This document shows, one piece after another, positions 52,082-61,900 of a DNA stretch of 64,000 nt. Within the stretch, counting starts at the first letter, position 1. Every line of letters starts with the position of its first letter. The translations under genes were made by a program, and so were the position numbers. The notes beneath the pieces were generated by a model that was not told the origin of the DNA, ran no database searches, and saw nothing but the letters and a program-made list of their open reading frames with translations. Source of the DNA: Rheinheimera texasensis DSM 17496 (GTDB lineage: Bacteria > Pseudomonadota > Gammaproteobacteria > Enterobacterales > Alteromonadaceae); assembly GCF_000711985.1 (NCBI RefSeq), contig NZ_KL544007.1, forward strand, positions 62,001 through 126,000, written 5' to 3'.

Positions 52082-53277
52082 TGCCTAAGCAGGTGGTCAT
52101 TTTAGGTGCGACCGGTTCTATTGGTTGTAGCACGCTGGATGTTGTCGCGCAGCATCCTGAGTTGTATCAGGTATTGGCGCTGACCGGCGGAAAACGCGTC
52201 GATGTGCTGCTGCAGCAATGTATTCAGTTCAGACCGCGTTTTGCAGCCTTAACAGATGCAGCAGATGCCGCTGAATTGCGCCGGCAACTGCAACAAGCTG
52301 GTGTTAAGACCGAAGTGTTTAGTGGTGCTCAGGCGCTGGCTGATCTCGCAGCGCATCCGGATGCTGATATCGTCATGGCCGCTATTGTCGGTGCAGCCGG
52401 TTTGTTACCAACCCTTGCTGCCGTCAAAGCCGGCAAAACAGTGTTGCTGGCCAATAAAGAAGCGCTGGTGATGAGCGGCGAGTTGTTTATCCGTGCGGTA
52501 CAACAACATGGCGCTACCTTGCTGCCCATCGACAGTGAGCACAATGCCATTTTCCAGTGTCTGCCAGCGACCTTGCAGCAACATTGTTATCAAAGCCAAC
52601 TGGCGGGCGCAGGGATTGCCAAAATCCTTCTGACTGGCAGTGGTGGTCCATTCCGACAGAAGCCCCTCACTGAATTTGACCTCATCACGCCGGAACAGGC
52701 GGTTGCGCATCCAAACTGGAGCATGGGCAAAAAGATTTCGGTCGACAGTGCGACCATGATGAACAAAGGCCTGGAATTTATCGAAGCGCGCTGGTTGTTT
52801 AATTGCGCGGTCAGCGATATTCAGGTGGTTATCCATCCGCAAAGTATTATCCATTCGATGGTGCAATATACCGACGGCTCTGTGCTGGCACAGCTTGGTA
52901 ATCCGGATATGCGCACACCTATCGCCCATGCCCTGGCGTTCCCCGAGCGCATCGCGTCCAACGTTAAACCGCTGAACTTCTTTGATGTGCCGGCTTTTAC
53001 CTTTGAAGCGCCGGATTATGGTCGTTATCCTTGTTTATTGTTGGCGCAGCAGGCCTGTGCCGCCGGGCAGGGCGCAACCACGGCGTTAAACGCCGCGAAC
53101 GAAATTGCGGTTGAAGCTTTTCTAAACCGCCAAATCCGTTTTCCGGAAATCGCTGCGCTCAACGCGCGGGTACTGGCGCATTTTTCCGCCAGTAAAGTGG
53201 CCGAACTCGAAGAGATTCTGGCGCTGGATGCGCAGGCCCGTACTTATTCGCAGTTGTTGTTGAAGGATTTCGTCTGA
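52081..53277 (+). CDS. dxr: 1-deoxy-D-xylulose 5-phosphate reductoisomerase
   Basis: The 398-residue enzyme (IspC) makes MEP in the non-mevalonate isoprenoid pathway. It has the NADPH motif [28 protein letters not shown], the metal site region [13 protein letters not shown] and [17 protein letters not shown]. Both ends overlap neighbours by a single base (TGATG), a sign of tight coupling. It lies after cdsA, as in Shewanella, while in E. coli it comes before uppS. Confidence 0.98.
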   Translation: MPKQVVILGATGSIGCSTLDVVAQHPELYQVLALTGGKRVDVLLQQCIQFRPRFAALTDAADAAELRRQLQQAGVKTEVFSGAQALADLAAHPDADIVMAAIVGAAGLLPTLAAVKAGKTVLLANKEALVMSGELFIRAVQQHGATLLPIDSEHNAIFQCLPATLQQHCYQSQLAGAGIAKILLTGSGGPFRQKPLTEFDLITPEQAVAHPNWSMGKKISVDSATMMNKGLEFIEARWLFNCAVSDIQVVIHPQSIIHSMVQYTDGSVLAQLGNPDMRTPIAHALAFPERIASNVKPLNFFDVPAFTFEAPDYGRYPCLLLAQQACAAGQGATTALNAANEIAVEAFLNRQIRFPEIAALNARVLAHFSASKVAELEEILALDAQARTYSQLLLKDFV

Positions 53278-54629
53278 TGCCTGATTTTCTGTGGAATTTG
53301 CTTAGTTTTGTGGTTGCGCTGGGTTTGCTGGTGACAGTGCACGAATTTGGCCATTTTTGGGTAGCGCGTAAAAACGGCATTCTGGTGAAGCGTTTTTCGA
53401 TTGGTTTTGGCAAGACGTTGTTCAGCTGGCGCGATAAACAAGGCACTGAATTTGTCATTGCTGCTATTCCGCTTGGCGGTTATGTACGGATGCTGGATGG
53501 CCGCGTCGACCCGGTGTTACCGCAGTTTGCCGACTTAGCCTTTGACAGCAAAACAGTGCCGCAGCGCATGGCAGTGATAGCTGCCGGCCCTGTCGCCAAT
53601 TTCCTGTTTGCCATTTTTGCGCTGATGCTGATGTATCTGATTGGTGTGCCGAGTTTGCGTCCGGTGGTGGCGGAAGTCGCCCCGGATTCGATTGCGGCCA
53701 GAGCTTATGTACCGAACCAGCAGATCATTGCGGTCAATGGCGAAACAGTACAGGACTGGCAGGGTGTGCAGCTGCTATTACTCGAACAGATTGGACGCGA
53801 CAGCGTGACGCTGACGCTGGCGGATGATATCGACAGCCCTGGTGCTGATGTACAGCTGGATTTAACCGGCTGGAAGTTTGACCCTGAACATGATTCGGTG
53901 TTCGGTAGTCTTGGCATAGTGCCTGTGCAAGCCCGACCTTTGCTGGAAGTGGGGCAGGTGCAGCCGAACAGCCCTGCAGCAGCAGCCGGATTGCAATTAG
54001 ACGACAAACTGCGGGTACTCGAAGGTGTTGCGTTGACCGACTGGGCCAGTATGGTCAAAGTGATCCAAAACAGCCCGGGCAAGACGCTGACGCTGCTGAT
54101 TGAGCGGGGCGGTCAGCCGATGACGCTGAGCGTCACGCCGGCCTCACAACAAACCGCTGATGGTTTCCATCAGGGCTTTTTGGGGGTGTCACCGAAAGTA
54201 AAACCGGTCGACCCTCAATATATCCGCACGCTGCAATACGGCCCGTTCGAAGCAGTCTGGCAGGGCGTGCAAAAAACCTGGCAACTAGTGCGCTTAAGTT
54301 TTTCGATGGTTGGCAAACTGATTTTCGGCGATGTATCGGTGAAACATTTAAGCGGGCCAATTTCGATTGCGCAGGGCGCCGGTAGCAGTGCCGACCTCGG
54401 TTTGATTGCGTTCTTGTCCTTTCTGGCCTTAATCAGCGTTAATCTCGGCGTGGTAAATTTACTGCCGCTGCCTATTTTGGACGGCGGCCATTTAATGTAT
54501 CTTGTCGTGGAACTAATACGCGGCAGGCCGGTCTCTGAGAAAGCGCAGGAGACAGGTTTTAAAATCGGAGCCTTCGTTCTGCTGATGTTAATGGGAATTG
54601 CGCTGCTCAACGATATTTCTCGTTTGTAA
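53277..54629 (+). CDS. rseP: Site-2 protease RseP
   Basis: The 450-residue inner-membrane zinc protease cuts RseA to release sigma-E and clears signal peptide remnants. Its HExxH is His22-Glu23-x2-His26, the same positions as E. coli RseP, and the second metal motif is LPILDGGHLMYL near the C-terminus. Two PDZ domains lie between (around residues 125-190 and 215-285: QPNSPAAAAGLQLDDKLRVL). It precedes bamA, whose assembly failure activates the pathway. Confidence 0.97.
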   Translation: MPDFLWNLLSFVVALGLLVTVHEFGHFWVARKNGILVKRFSIGFGKTLFSWRDKQGTEFVIAAIPLGGYVRMLDGRVDPVLPQFADLAFDSKTVPQRMAVIAAGPVANFLFAIFALMLMYLIGVPSLRPVVAEVAPDSIAARAYVPNQQIIAVNGETVQDWQGVQLLLLEQIGRDSVTLTLADDIDSPGADVQLDLTGWKFDPEHDSVFGSLGIVPVQARPLLEVGQVQPNSPAAAAGLQLDDKLRVLEGVALTDWASMVKVIQNSPGKTLTLLIERGGQPMTLSVTPASQQTADGFHQGFLGVSPKVKPVDPQYIRTLQYGPFEAVWQGVQKTWQLVRLSFSMVGKLIFGDVSVKHLSGPISIAQGAGSSADLGLIAFLSFLALISVNLGVVNLLPLPILDGGHLMYLVVELIRGRPVSEKAQETGFKIGAFVLLMLMGIALLNDISRL

Positions 54630-54655
54630 TAACTAATCATAAGTAGTCCAAAACA

Positions 54656-57154
54656 ATGACAATTAAACGATTAGTAGCAGCGATGTGGCTGGCCTCTGCC
54701 AGCGCGTCGGTGCTCGCTGAACAATCTTTTACTGTACAAGACATTCAGGTGGAAGGCTTACAACGCGTCGCTTTAGGTGCAGCCCTGAATAATTTACCGT
54801 TTAACATCGGTGACACAGTTACAGAATATACCTTATCTAAAAGTATCAAGACCTTATATGCAGCTGGCCATTTTGATGAAATCACAGTGCTGCGTGATGG
54901 CAATGCCATCATCTACCGGGTGAAAGAACGTCCGACCATCAATGCCGTAGAATTTGACGGCAACAAAGACATCAAAGAAGAGCAGTTACAGGAAAGTTTG
55001 ACCAACCAGAAGATCATCGTCGGTGAGCAGCTGGACAAAACCATTATCCGTGAACTGGAAAATGGCCTGACCGAATTCTTCCACGGTGTTGGTAAATACA
55101 ACGCCAAAGTCGAAATCAAACTGACTTATTTGCCGCGTAACCGCGTCAATCTGAAACTCGAATTTAAAGAAGGCGACGCAGCCTCGGTCCGTCAAATCAA
55201 CATCGTTGGTAATGAGCTGTTCAGTGATGAAGAGATCATGAAAGACATCGAGTCGATGGTCGATTTGCCGTGGTGGCGTTTTATGTCTTCTGACCGCTAT
55301 CAGAAAGATACGCTGAAGGGCGATCTGGAAAAGATCCGGAGTTTCTACCTTGACCGTGGTTACCTGCGTTTTGATATCGAAGCCAACACTGTTGCGGTCA
55401 GCCCGGACAAAAATTCGGTGTATGTCACCCTGCAGGTCAAAGAAGGCGTGCAATACACTATCAAAGGTATTGAGTTTGTTGGCGACCTGATTGGTCAGGA
55501 TGAGCTGATTAAGGCCATGCTGCCGTTAAAAGACGGCCAGCTCTACAATGGCGCCCTGGTGACATATACCGAAGAAAGTATTGCCAAATTCCTGGCGAGC
55601 TTCGGTTATGCCAACTCGAAAGTCCGCACCAGCACTAACATCAATGACGACACCAAAGAAGTGGCCTTGTCGATTAACGTCGCACCGGGTAAGCGCGTCT
55701 ACGTCAACCGTATTTCGGTGACGGGGAACGCGTCAACTAAAGACGAAGTCATCCGTCGGGAAATGCGCCAGATGGAAGGTTCCTGGTTATCGAACGACCG
55801 TTTGGAGATGTCCAAACTCTTTATTCAGCGTCTGCCATATATCGAAAAAGTAGAGTTTGAGACCAAAGATGTGCCGGGCGTCGATGACAAAGTCGACGTG
55901 ACTTTTAAAATAAAAGAACGGCCGTCAGGCAGTTTCAACGCTGGTGTGTCATTTGGTAGCTACCAGGGTCTGGCATTCCAGTTCGGTGTTGAACAGCAAA
56001 GCTTCCTCGGCAGCGGTAACTCGGCTGGTATTAGTTTTAATACCAACAAGTACCAGAAGTCCGTCAATTTATCTTTCACTGACCCGTATTTCACGCTGGA
56101 TGGCGTGAGTCTGGGTGGCTCGGTGTTCTATTCCGACTTTGACGGCAGCCGCGCTGGTCTTGAAGCATACAACCAGAAAAGCTACGGCACAGGGGTTAAC
56201 TTCGGTTATCCGTTGAACGACTTTAACCGGCTGAATTTTGGCGCCAACGTGGTGTGGAACGATATCAATTCCATTCAGGAATTTGATCAAATTCGCCATT
56301 TCCGCGGTGTGTTAATTGACAACACCAATCCTGATGCGGCTTACAAGTTCACTAACTACGAACTGTTGGCCGGCTGGGTGATGAGTACCTTAAACCGCGG
56401 GACTTTCCCGACAGACGGGACTTACCTGGGTGCGAACATTAAAGTCACCACGCCAAACTCGGATTTAACCTACTTCAAAACCAATTTTGAAGCGCGTCAT
56501 TATATTCCATTGAGCAGCGACCATGGCTGGTCGTTCCTCAGTAAGCTTGAACTTGGCTACGGTAACGGTTATGGCGACAACAACGGCTATGACCATACGC
56601 TGCCATTTAACGATAGTTTCTATGCCGGTGGTCAGAACTTCCGTGGTTTTGAAAACCGCGTGATAGGACCTCGCGCGGTATATCGCCAAATCAGCGCGAT
56701 TCCGGGTTTACCTGATCCATTCAGTGGTACCAGTTCCGGCGGACTGCCAAACTCAGCCAATTATGACCGTTATAGTATCTCGCGGCGTTCATTTGGTGGT
56801 AATGCGATGGCGATCGGTACGCTCGAGCTCATTACGCCGACACCTTTCCTGAAAGAGGATTATGCCAACTCAGTACGGACCAGCTTGTTTGTTGATGCCG
56901 GTAACGTCTGGGATACTGAATTCGATATCAGTCGCTACAGCAAGCTGGTCCAGGTACTGGATTCGGAAGTCGGTTATGACCAGCCGGGTTTGCTGGATTA
57001 TTCAGATGCAGGTATGATGCGCGTTTCGGCCGGTTTAACAGTGCAATGGATCTCTCCGATGGGCCCATTAACCTTTAGTCTCGCGAAGATCATCCGCAAA
57101 TATGAAGGTGATGAGCAAGAGAACTTTAGCTTCAACATCGGTACTACATTCTAA
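54656..57154 (+). CDS. bamA: Outer-membrane assembly factor BamA
   Basis: The 832-residue outer-membrane protein is the core of the BAM complex. It has a signal peptide (VAAMWLASASASVLAEQ), five POTRA domains (about residues 23-420; the first starts FTVQDIQVEGLQRV) and a 16-strand barrel with the family motifs VRGF-type FRGFENRVIGPR and the end FSFNIGTTF. Length is close to E. coli BamA (810). It is followed by skp in 27 nt. Confidence 0.98.
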   Translation: MTIKRLVAAMWLASASASVLAEQSFTVQDIQVEGLQRVALGAALNNLPFNIGDTVTEYTLSKSIKTLYAAGHFDEITVLRDGNAIIYRVKERPTINAVEFDGNKDIKEEQLQESLTNQKIIVGEQLDKTIIRELENGLTEFFHGVGKYNAKVEIKLTYLPRNRVNLKLEFKEGDAASVRQINIVGNELFSDEEIMKDIESMVDLPWWRFMSSDRYQKDTLKGDLEKIRSFYLDRGYLRFDIEANTVAVSPDKNSVYVTLQVKEGVQYTIKGIEFVGDLIGQDELIKAMLPLKDGQLYNGALVTYTEESIAKFLASFGYANSKVRTSTNINDDTKEVALSINVAPGKRVYVNRISVTGNASTKDEVIRREMRQMEGSWLSNDRLEMSKLFIQRLPYIEKVEFETKDVPGVDDKVDVTFKIKERPSGSFNAGVSFGSYQGLAFQFGVEQQSFLGSGNSAGISFNTNKYQKSVNLSFTDPYFTLDGVSLGGSVFYSDFDGSRAGLEAYNQKSYGTGVNFGYPLNDFNRLNFGANVVWNDINSIQEFDQIRHFRGVLIDNTNPDAAYKFTNYELLAGWVMSTLNRGTFPTDGTYLGANIKVTTPNSDLTYFKTNFEARHYIPLSSDHGWSFLSKLELGYGNGYGDNNGYDHTLPFNDSFYAGGQNFRGFENRVIGPRAVYRQISAIPGLPDPFSGTSSGGLPNSANYDRYSISRRSFGGNAMAIGTLELITPTPFLKEDYANSVRTSLFVDAGNVWDTEFDISRYSKLVQVLDSEVGYDQPGLLDYSDAGMMRVSAGLTVQWISPMGPLTFSLAKIIRKYEGDEQENFSFNIGTTF

Positions 57155-57181
57155 AAAATATTATTTGAGGTAATAGGAAAC

Positions 57182-57697
57182 ATGTTCAAGTCAGCTTTTT
57201 CTAAAACAGCATTGTTAGTGGCCGGTGTGATGATGGCGGGTGCCGTCTCTGCCAAAGAAATGAAAGTCGGTTTTGTTGATGTACGTGAAGTGTTTTCGCA
57301 ACTGCCACAAGCAGCAAAACTGCAGGAAACCATGAAAGCCGAATTCGGTGGCAAAATTGCTGAAGTACAAAAACTGGAAAAAGATATCGCCTTCAACGTT
57401 GAAAAATTCAAACGTGACGGTTCAACGATGAGCGAAGACCAGAAGAAAAAACTGCAGGAAGATATCGGCAAACAACAACAGCAGTATGAGCAACTGGCTC
57501 GTCCGCTGTCTGAACAAATCCGTGCCCGTGAAACTGAAGAGCGCAATAAATTACAGGCGCTGATCAAATCAGCCATCGACCAAATCGCTGCAAAAGAACA
57601 GTACGACGTCGTTCTGAATGCTGAAGCTGCGGTGTATGCCAAGCCAGAGTACAACATCTCTTCAGCTGTGGTTGCACAGGTTAGCAAAGCGAAATAA
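57182..57697 (+). CDS. skp: Periplasmic chaperone Skp/OmpH
   Basis: The 171-residue protein has a signal peptide (TALLVAGVMMAGAVSA) and a long helical tentacle region rich in Lys, Glu and Gln, as in the trimeric Skp chaperone that carries unfolded outer-membrane proteins to BamA. KVGFVDVREVFSQLPQAAKL opens the mature protein. Its stop overlaps the lpxD start by one base (TAATG). Confidence 0.95.
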   Translation: MFKSAFSKTALLVAGVMMAGAVSAKEMKVGFVDVREVFSQLPQAAKLQETMKAEFGGKIAEVQKLEKDIAFNVEKFKRDGSTMSEDQKKKLQEDIGKQQQQYEQLARPLSEQIRARETEERNKLQALIKSAIDQIAAKEQYDVVLNAEAAVYAKPEYNISSAVVAQVSKAK

Positions 57698-58746
57698 TGC
57701 CAGCTTTTACCCTGCTTGAATTAGCTCAGCTGTTATCAGCTGAGCTGCACGGAGACGGCGCTGAAACCATCAGCGCCGTTGCCACTTTAGAAAATGCTGC
57801 CGCCGGGCAGATCACTTTTCTGTCTAATAGTAAATATCGCAAATATTTGCAGCAGACTAAGGCGTCTGTGGTCCTGCTGACGGCTGCGGATGTTGAATTT
57901 TGTCCGGTTGCCGCATTAGTGGTGTCTGATCCTTATGTGGCATTTGCCAAAGTAGCGCAGCTGCTGGACAACACGCCGCGTGCTGCGACCGGAATAGCAC
58001 CAACAGCGCAGGTCGCTGCTGATGTGGCGCTTGGACGCGATGTCGCTATTGGCCACAATGTAGTGATTAGCGCCGGCGCAGTGATTGGTGATAACGTCCA
58101 GATTGGCCCAGGCTGTTTTATCGGCGAAGGCGCAATAATTGGTGCCGGCTGTAAAATCTGGGCCAATGTCAGTATTTATCATCGGGTACGGCTGGGCGCA
58201 GATTGCATTGTGCACAGCGGTGCGGTGCTGGGTGCTGATGGTTTTGGCTTTGCCAACCAGCGTGGCAACTGGCTGAAGATCCCACAAGTGGGCACCGTCG
58301 TCATTGGCGATCGCTGTGAAATCGGCGCCAGCACCACTATTGACCGGGGCGCGTTAGAAGACACCGTCATCGGGACTAATTGCATCATCGACAATCAGGT
58401 GCAAATCGCCCACAACGTACAAATCGGCGACCATACCGCCATCGCCGGCTGTACTGTAGTGGCTGGCAGTACTAAGATTGGCAAATATTGCATCATCGGT
58501 GGCGCCTGTGCCATCAATGGCCACATGGAGATCTGCGACGGCGTGCAGATCACCGGCATGTCGATGATCATAAAATCCATCACCGAAAAAGGGATTTACT
58601 CGTCGGGGATGCCAGCTGCGACCAACCTGGAGTGGCGCAAAAACAGTGCCCGTTACCGGCAGCTGGATCAGATGTATCAGCGTTTGCGTGAACTGGAGCA
58701 GCAAGTCGCTGCTCTGACACCTGCCGCCGGCCCGGCCGCCGAATAA
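57697..58746 (+). CDS. lpxD: UDP-3-O-(3-hydroxyacyl)glucosamine N-acyltransferase
   Basis: The 349-residue acyltransferase adds the second acyl chain in lipid A synthesis. It has an N-terminal uridine-binding domain ([19 protein letters not shown]), a left-handed beta-helix of hexapeptide repeats, the catalytic-His motif [15 protein letters not shown], and a C-terminal helix ([20 protein letters not shown]). It starts inside the skp stop codon. Confidence 0.98.
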   Translation: MPAFTLLELAQLLSAELHGDGAETISAVATLENAAAGQITFLSNSKYRKYLQQTKASVVLLTAADVEFCPVAALVVSDPYVAFAKVAQLLDNTPRAATGIAPTAQVAADVALGRDVAIGHNVVISAGAVIGDNVQIGPGCFIGEGAIIGAGCKIWANVSIYHRVRLGADCIVHSGAVLGADGFGFANQRGNWLKIPQVGTVVIGDRCEIGASTTIDRGALEDTVIGTNCIIDNQVQIAHNVQIGDHTAIAGCTVVAGSTKIGKYCIIGGACAINGHMEICDGVQITGMSMIIKSITEKGIYSSGMPAATNLEWRKNSARYRQLDQMYQRLRELEQQVAALTPAAGPAAE

Positions 58747-58787
58747 GCACCGGGCGGCAACGCTTCTTTTCAGACAGAGGAATCATT

Positions 58788-59240
58788 TTGGCTACTGCAT
58801 TAAACACACTGGAAGTCCAGGAAATCATGGCATTGCTGCCACACCGTTATCCGTTTCTGCTGATTGACCGCGTGCTGGACTATGTCCCCGGTGAAAGCCT
58901 GACGGCGGTGAAGAATGTCACGATTAACGAACCGATTTTCACTGGCCATTTCCCGAATCTGCCGATTTTTCCAGGCGTGTTGATCCTGGAAGCCATGGCT
59001 CAGGCCACCGGTTTGCTTGGCTTCAAAACAGTCAGCGAGCGCAAAGAAAACGAATTGTATTTGTTTGCCGGTATCGACGAAGCCCGTTTCAAAAAACCAG
59101 TAGTGCCTGGTGACCAGTTAATTCTCGAAGTGAAGTTCCTGGTAGAAAAACGCAATATCTGGAAGTTTTCTGCCGAAGCCAAAGTCGACGGGCAGGTGGT
59201 TTGTTCCGCCCAGATTATGTGTGCCAGAAGAGAGCTTTAA
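58788..59240 (+). CDS. fabZ: 3-hydroxyacyl-[acyl-carrier-protein] dehydratase
   Basis: The 150-residue hot-dog fold enzyme dehydrates 3-hydroxyacyl-ACP in fatty acid synthesis and so competes with LpxA for the same substrate. It shows [19 protein letters not shown] (catalytic His) and [19 protein letters not shown] (catalytic Glu). The start codon is TTG, with AGAGGA 6-7 nt upstream. It sits between lpxD and lpxA, the usual order. Confidence 0.97.
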   Translation: MATALNTLEVQEIMALLPHRYPFLLIDRVLDYVPGESLTAVKNVTINEPIFTGHFPNLPIFPGVLILEAMAQATGLLGFKTVSERKENELYLFAGIDEARFKKPVVPGDQLILEVKFLVEKRNIWKFSAEAKVDGQVVCSAQIMCARREL

Positions 59241-59241
59241 T

Positions 59242-60012
59242 ATGATCCATCCAAGTGCAGTGATTGAAGCCGGCGCCAAAATTGGCGCAAATGTCCGGAT
59301 CGGACCTTTTTGTTATATCGGCGCCAATGTTGAGCTCGGTGACAACTGTATTCTGGAATCTCACGTGGTGATCAAAGGCCCAAGCCGCATTGGCACGGGC
59401 AACCATTTTTTCCAGTTCTGCAGTATCGGTGAAGCCTGTCAGGATAAAAAATACCGCAACGAACCGACCCAGCTAATCATCGGCAATGACAATGTGTTCC
59501 GCGAAAACTGCACTGTGCACCGCGGTACTATTCAGGACAAAGGCATTACGCAAATTGGCAGCCGTGGCCTGTATATGAACAGTAGCCATGTGGCGCACGA
59601 TTGTGTCATTGGTGACGATGTGATTTTCGCCAGCGGTGCTCAGGCTGCCGGCCACGTCCATGTTGGTGATTGGGCTATTCTCGGTGGCATGAGCGGTATC
59701 CACCAGTTCTGCCATATCGGCGCCCATGCCTTTATTGGCGGTGGCTCTATTGTGGTGAAAGATGTCCCCCCTTATGTGATGGCGCACGGCTCCCATGCCG
59801 TGCCACATGGCATCAACAGTGAAGGCTTAAAACGCCGTGGTTTTACTTCCGAAGTGATTCTGGAAATTCGCCGCGCGTATAAAGTGTTGTACCGTCAGGG
59901 CCTGACAGTACCTGAAGCGTTGGCTGAGCTGTCGGTTAAAGCGGCTGAACTGCCACAGTTAAAAGCTTTCACTGATTTTATCGAAAACGCATCACGCGGC
60001 ATTGTTCGTTAG
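59242..60012 (+). CDS. lpxA: UDP-N-acetylglucosamine acyltransferase
   Basis: The 256-residue enzyme starts lipid A synthesis by acylating UDP-GlcNAc. The left-handed beta-helix is clear (GAKIGANVRIGPFCYIGANV), with the catalytic-His segment SSHVAHDCVIGDDV and AGHVHVGDWAILGGMSGIHQ, then a helical C-terminus. The ATG at 59242 is one base after the fabZ stop and matches the family start; an upstream GTG at 59221 would overlap fabZ. Confidence 0.97.
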   Translation: MIHPSAVIEAGAKIGANVRIGPFCYIGANVELGDNCILESHVVIKGPSRIGTGNHFFQFCSIGEACQDKKYRNEPTQLIIGNDNVFRENCTVHRGTIQDKGITQIGSRGLYMNSSHVAHDCVIGDDVIFASGAQAAGHVHVGDWAILGGMSGIHQFCHIGAHAFIGGGSIVVKDVPPYVMAHGSHAVPHGINSEGLKRRGFTSEVILEIRRAYKVLYRQGLTVPEALAELSVKAAELPQLKAFTDFIENASRGIVR

Positions 60013-60110
60013 CTGTGCAGTTCGCTGACTGAATAGTTCGCTAGCCCAGCTAAAAGTGGCGCCGGTCTGCCCCTCGGCAGTTCCGGCATTTACCTGCTGC
60101 TTGTTTCAGG

Positions 60111-61283
60111 ATGAACTCCGTGCACAATACTCCAATTCGAATTGGCCTGATCGCCGGTGAACACTCCGGTGATATCCTCGGGGCCGACCTTATCCGCGCC
60201 TTAAAACAACGGTTCCCAGACGCGGAGTTTTATGGCATTGGCGGTGAACGCATGCGCGCACAAGGCTTCCATGCTGTTTTTGACATGGAAGAGCTGGCGG
60301 TGATGGGCATTGTTGAAGTGCTGGGTCGGCTGCCGCGTCTGCTGCAGGTGCGCCGTGAGATCCTGGCGCATTTTCAACAACATAAACCCGATGTGTTTAT
60401 TGGCATTGATGCACCGGATTTTAATCTGCCGGTCGAGTTGAAACTGAAGCAAGCCGGCATTAAGACCATTCAATATGTCAGCCCGTCGGTCTGGGCCTGG
60501 CGGCAAAAACGTATTTTTAAAATCGAAAAGGCCACCAATTTAGTGCTGGCGTTGTTGCCGTTTGAAAAAGCTTTTTACGACAAATTTGCGGTGCCTTGTG
60601 CCTTTGTCGGTCATACGCTGGCAGATCAAATGCCAGTCGAGCCGGATAAAATGGCTGCAAAAACAGCTTTAGGATTTAGTGCAGAACAGCCGTTGTTGGG
60701 ACTGATGCCTGGCAGTCGCACCAACGAAATTAAATTACTGGCGCCGGATTTTTTCCGTGCAGCAGCAGCGTTACAGCAACAGATGCCCGGTTTACAGCTG
60801 GTCTGTAATATGGTGACCACCCAAAAAGCTGAGTTATATCAGCAGATTAAGGCGCAGGTTGCGCCAGATTTAAATGTGAAGTTGCTCATCGGTCAGGCAC
60901 GTGAGGTGCTGACAGCCGCCGATGCGGTCTATATCGCCTCCGGTACTGCGACGCTTGAAGCCATGCTGGCAAAAACGCCGATGGTGGTGGCCTATAAAAC
61001 TAACTGGCTGACTTATCAGATAGCCAGACGCATGGTCAAACTCAAGCACTTCAGCTTACCGAATTTATTGGCCGAAAAAGCGCTGGTGCCTGAGTTGCTG
61101 CAGGATGCGGTCACAGTGGAAGCCTTAGTTGTACAGATGCAGCCGCTGCTCGGCAGCAAAGGGCGGGACACTTATCAGGATTTTGTCGCCATCCATCAGC
61201 AAATTCGTTGTGATGCCAGCGCCACAGCGGCCAAAGAAGTCGCTTTGTTATTAAACCGCACAGCCCCCGGAGATGTCGCATGA
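60111..61283 (+). CDS. lpxB: Lipid-A-disaccharide synthase
   Basis: The 390-residue peripheral membrane glycosyltransferase joins UDP-diacylglucosamine and lipid X. It shows [53 protein letters not shown] and [19 protein letters not shown]. The ATG at 60111 directly follows AGG and has poor spacing; an in-frame GTG three codons later (60120) is better placed for AGGAT and may be the true start. Its TGA overlaps the rnhB ATG (ATGA). Confidence 0.97.
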   Translation: MNSVHNTPIRIGLIAGEHSGDILGADLIRALKQRFPDAEFYGIGGERMRAQGFHAVFDMEELAVMGIVEVLGRLPRLLQVRREILAHFQQHKPDVFIGIDAPDFNLPVELKLKQAGIKTIQYVSPSVWAWRQKRIFKIEKATNLVLALLPFEKAFYDKFAVPCAFVGHTLADQMPVEPDKMAAKTALGFSAEQPLLGLMPGSRTNEIKLLAPDFFRAAAALQQQMPGLQLVCNMVTTQKAELYQQIKAQVAPDLNVKLLIGQAREVLTAADAVYIASGTATLEAMLAKTPMVVAYKTNWLTYQIARRMVKLKHFSLPNLLAEKALVPELLQDAVTVEALVVQMQPLLGSKGRDTYQDFVAIHQQIRCDASATAAKEVALLLNRTAPGDVA

Positions 61284-61870
61284 CTTTAGAATTTAACCGG
61301 CCGCCATTTAGTCTCATTGCCGGCGTGGACGAAGTCGGGCGCGGGCCTTTAGTCGGCGCAGTAGTCACTGCTGCAGTGATCCTGGATCCGGCGAATCCGA
61401 TCAGCGGCCTGAATGATTCAAAAAAACTCAGTGAAAAGAAACGTTTATTATTAGTTGATGAAATCAAAGCCAAAGCATTAAGCTGGAGCCTCGGCCGCGC
61501 CGAAGTGCATGAAATTGATCAGCTGAATATTCTGCACGCCACTATGCTGGCGATGGAGCGGGCGGTGGCGGGGCTGCTGATCCAGCCGGAATGGGTGTTG
61601 ATTGACGGCAATCGCGTTCCTGATGGGCTAAAAGGCCGGGCTACTGCGGTGGTTAAAGGTGACAGTCTGGTGCCGGAGATCAGTGCCGCTTCGATTCTGG
61701 CGAAAGTGGCGCGCGATGCCGAGATGACAGCCTTGCATCAGCTGCATCCGCAGTATAATTTTGCCGGGCACAAAGGTTATCCGACAGCCGAACATCTGGC
61801 AGCAATCCAGCAATATGGCATTTTAGCGGAGCATCGCCGCAGTTTCCGGCCGGTGCGCGAGCTGTTATAA
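61280..61870 (+). CDS. rnhB: Ribonuclease HII
   Basis: The 196-residue enzyme removes ribonucleotides from DNA. The catalytic pattern is visible: [16 protein letters not shown] (Asp, Glu), [23 protein letters not shown] and the [20 protein letters not shown] segment with the Asp and Glu of the D-E-D-D site. It is coupled to lpxB by a four-base overlap and lies just before dnaE. Confidence 0.97.
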   Translation: MTLEFNRPPFSLIAGVDEVGRGPLVGAVVTAAVILDPANPISGLNDSKKLSEKKRLLLVDEIKAKALSWSLGRAEVHEIDQLNILHATMLAMERAVAGLLIQPEWVLIDGNRVPDGLKGRATAVVKGDSLVPEISAASILAKVARDAEMTALHQLHPQYNFAGHKGYPTAEHLAAIQQYGILAEHRRSFRPVRELL

Positions 61871-61900
61871 CCACGGCCTTGGTTACATGGCGGAGCATTG

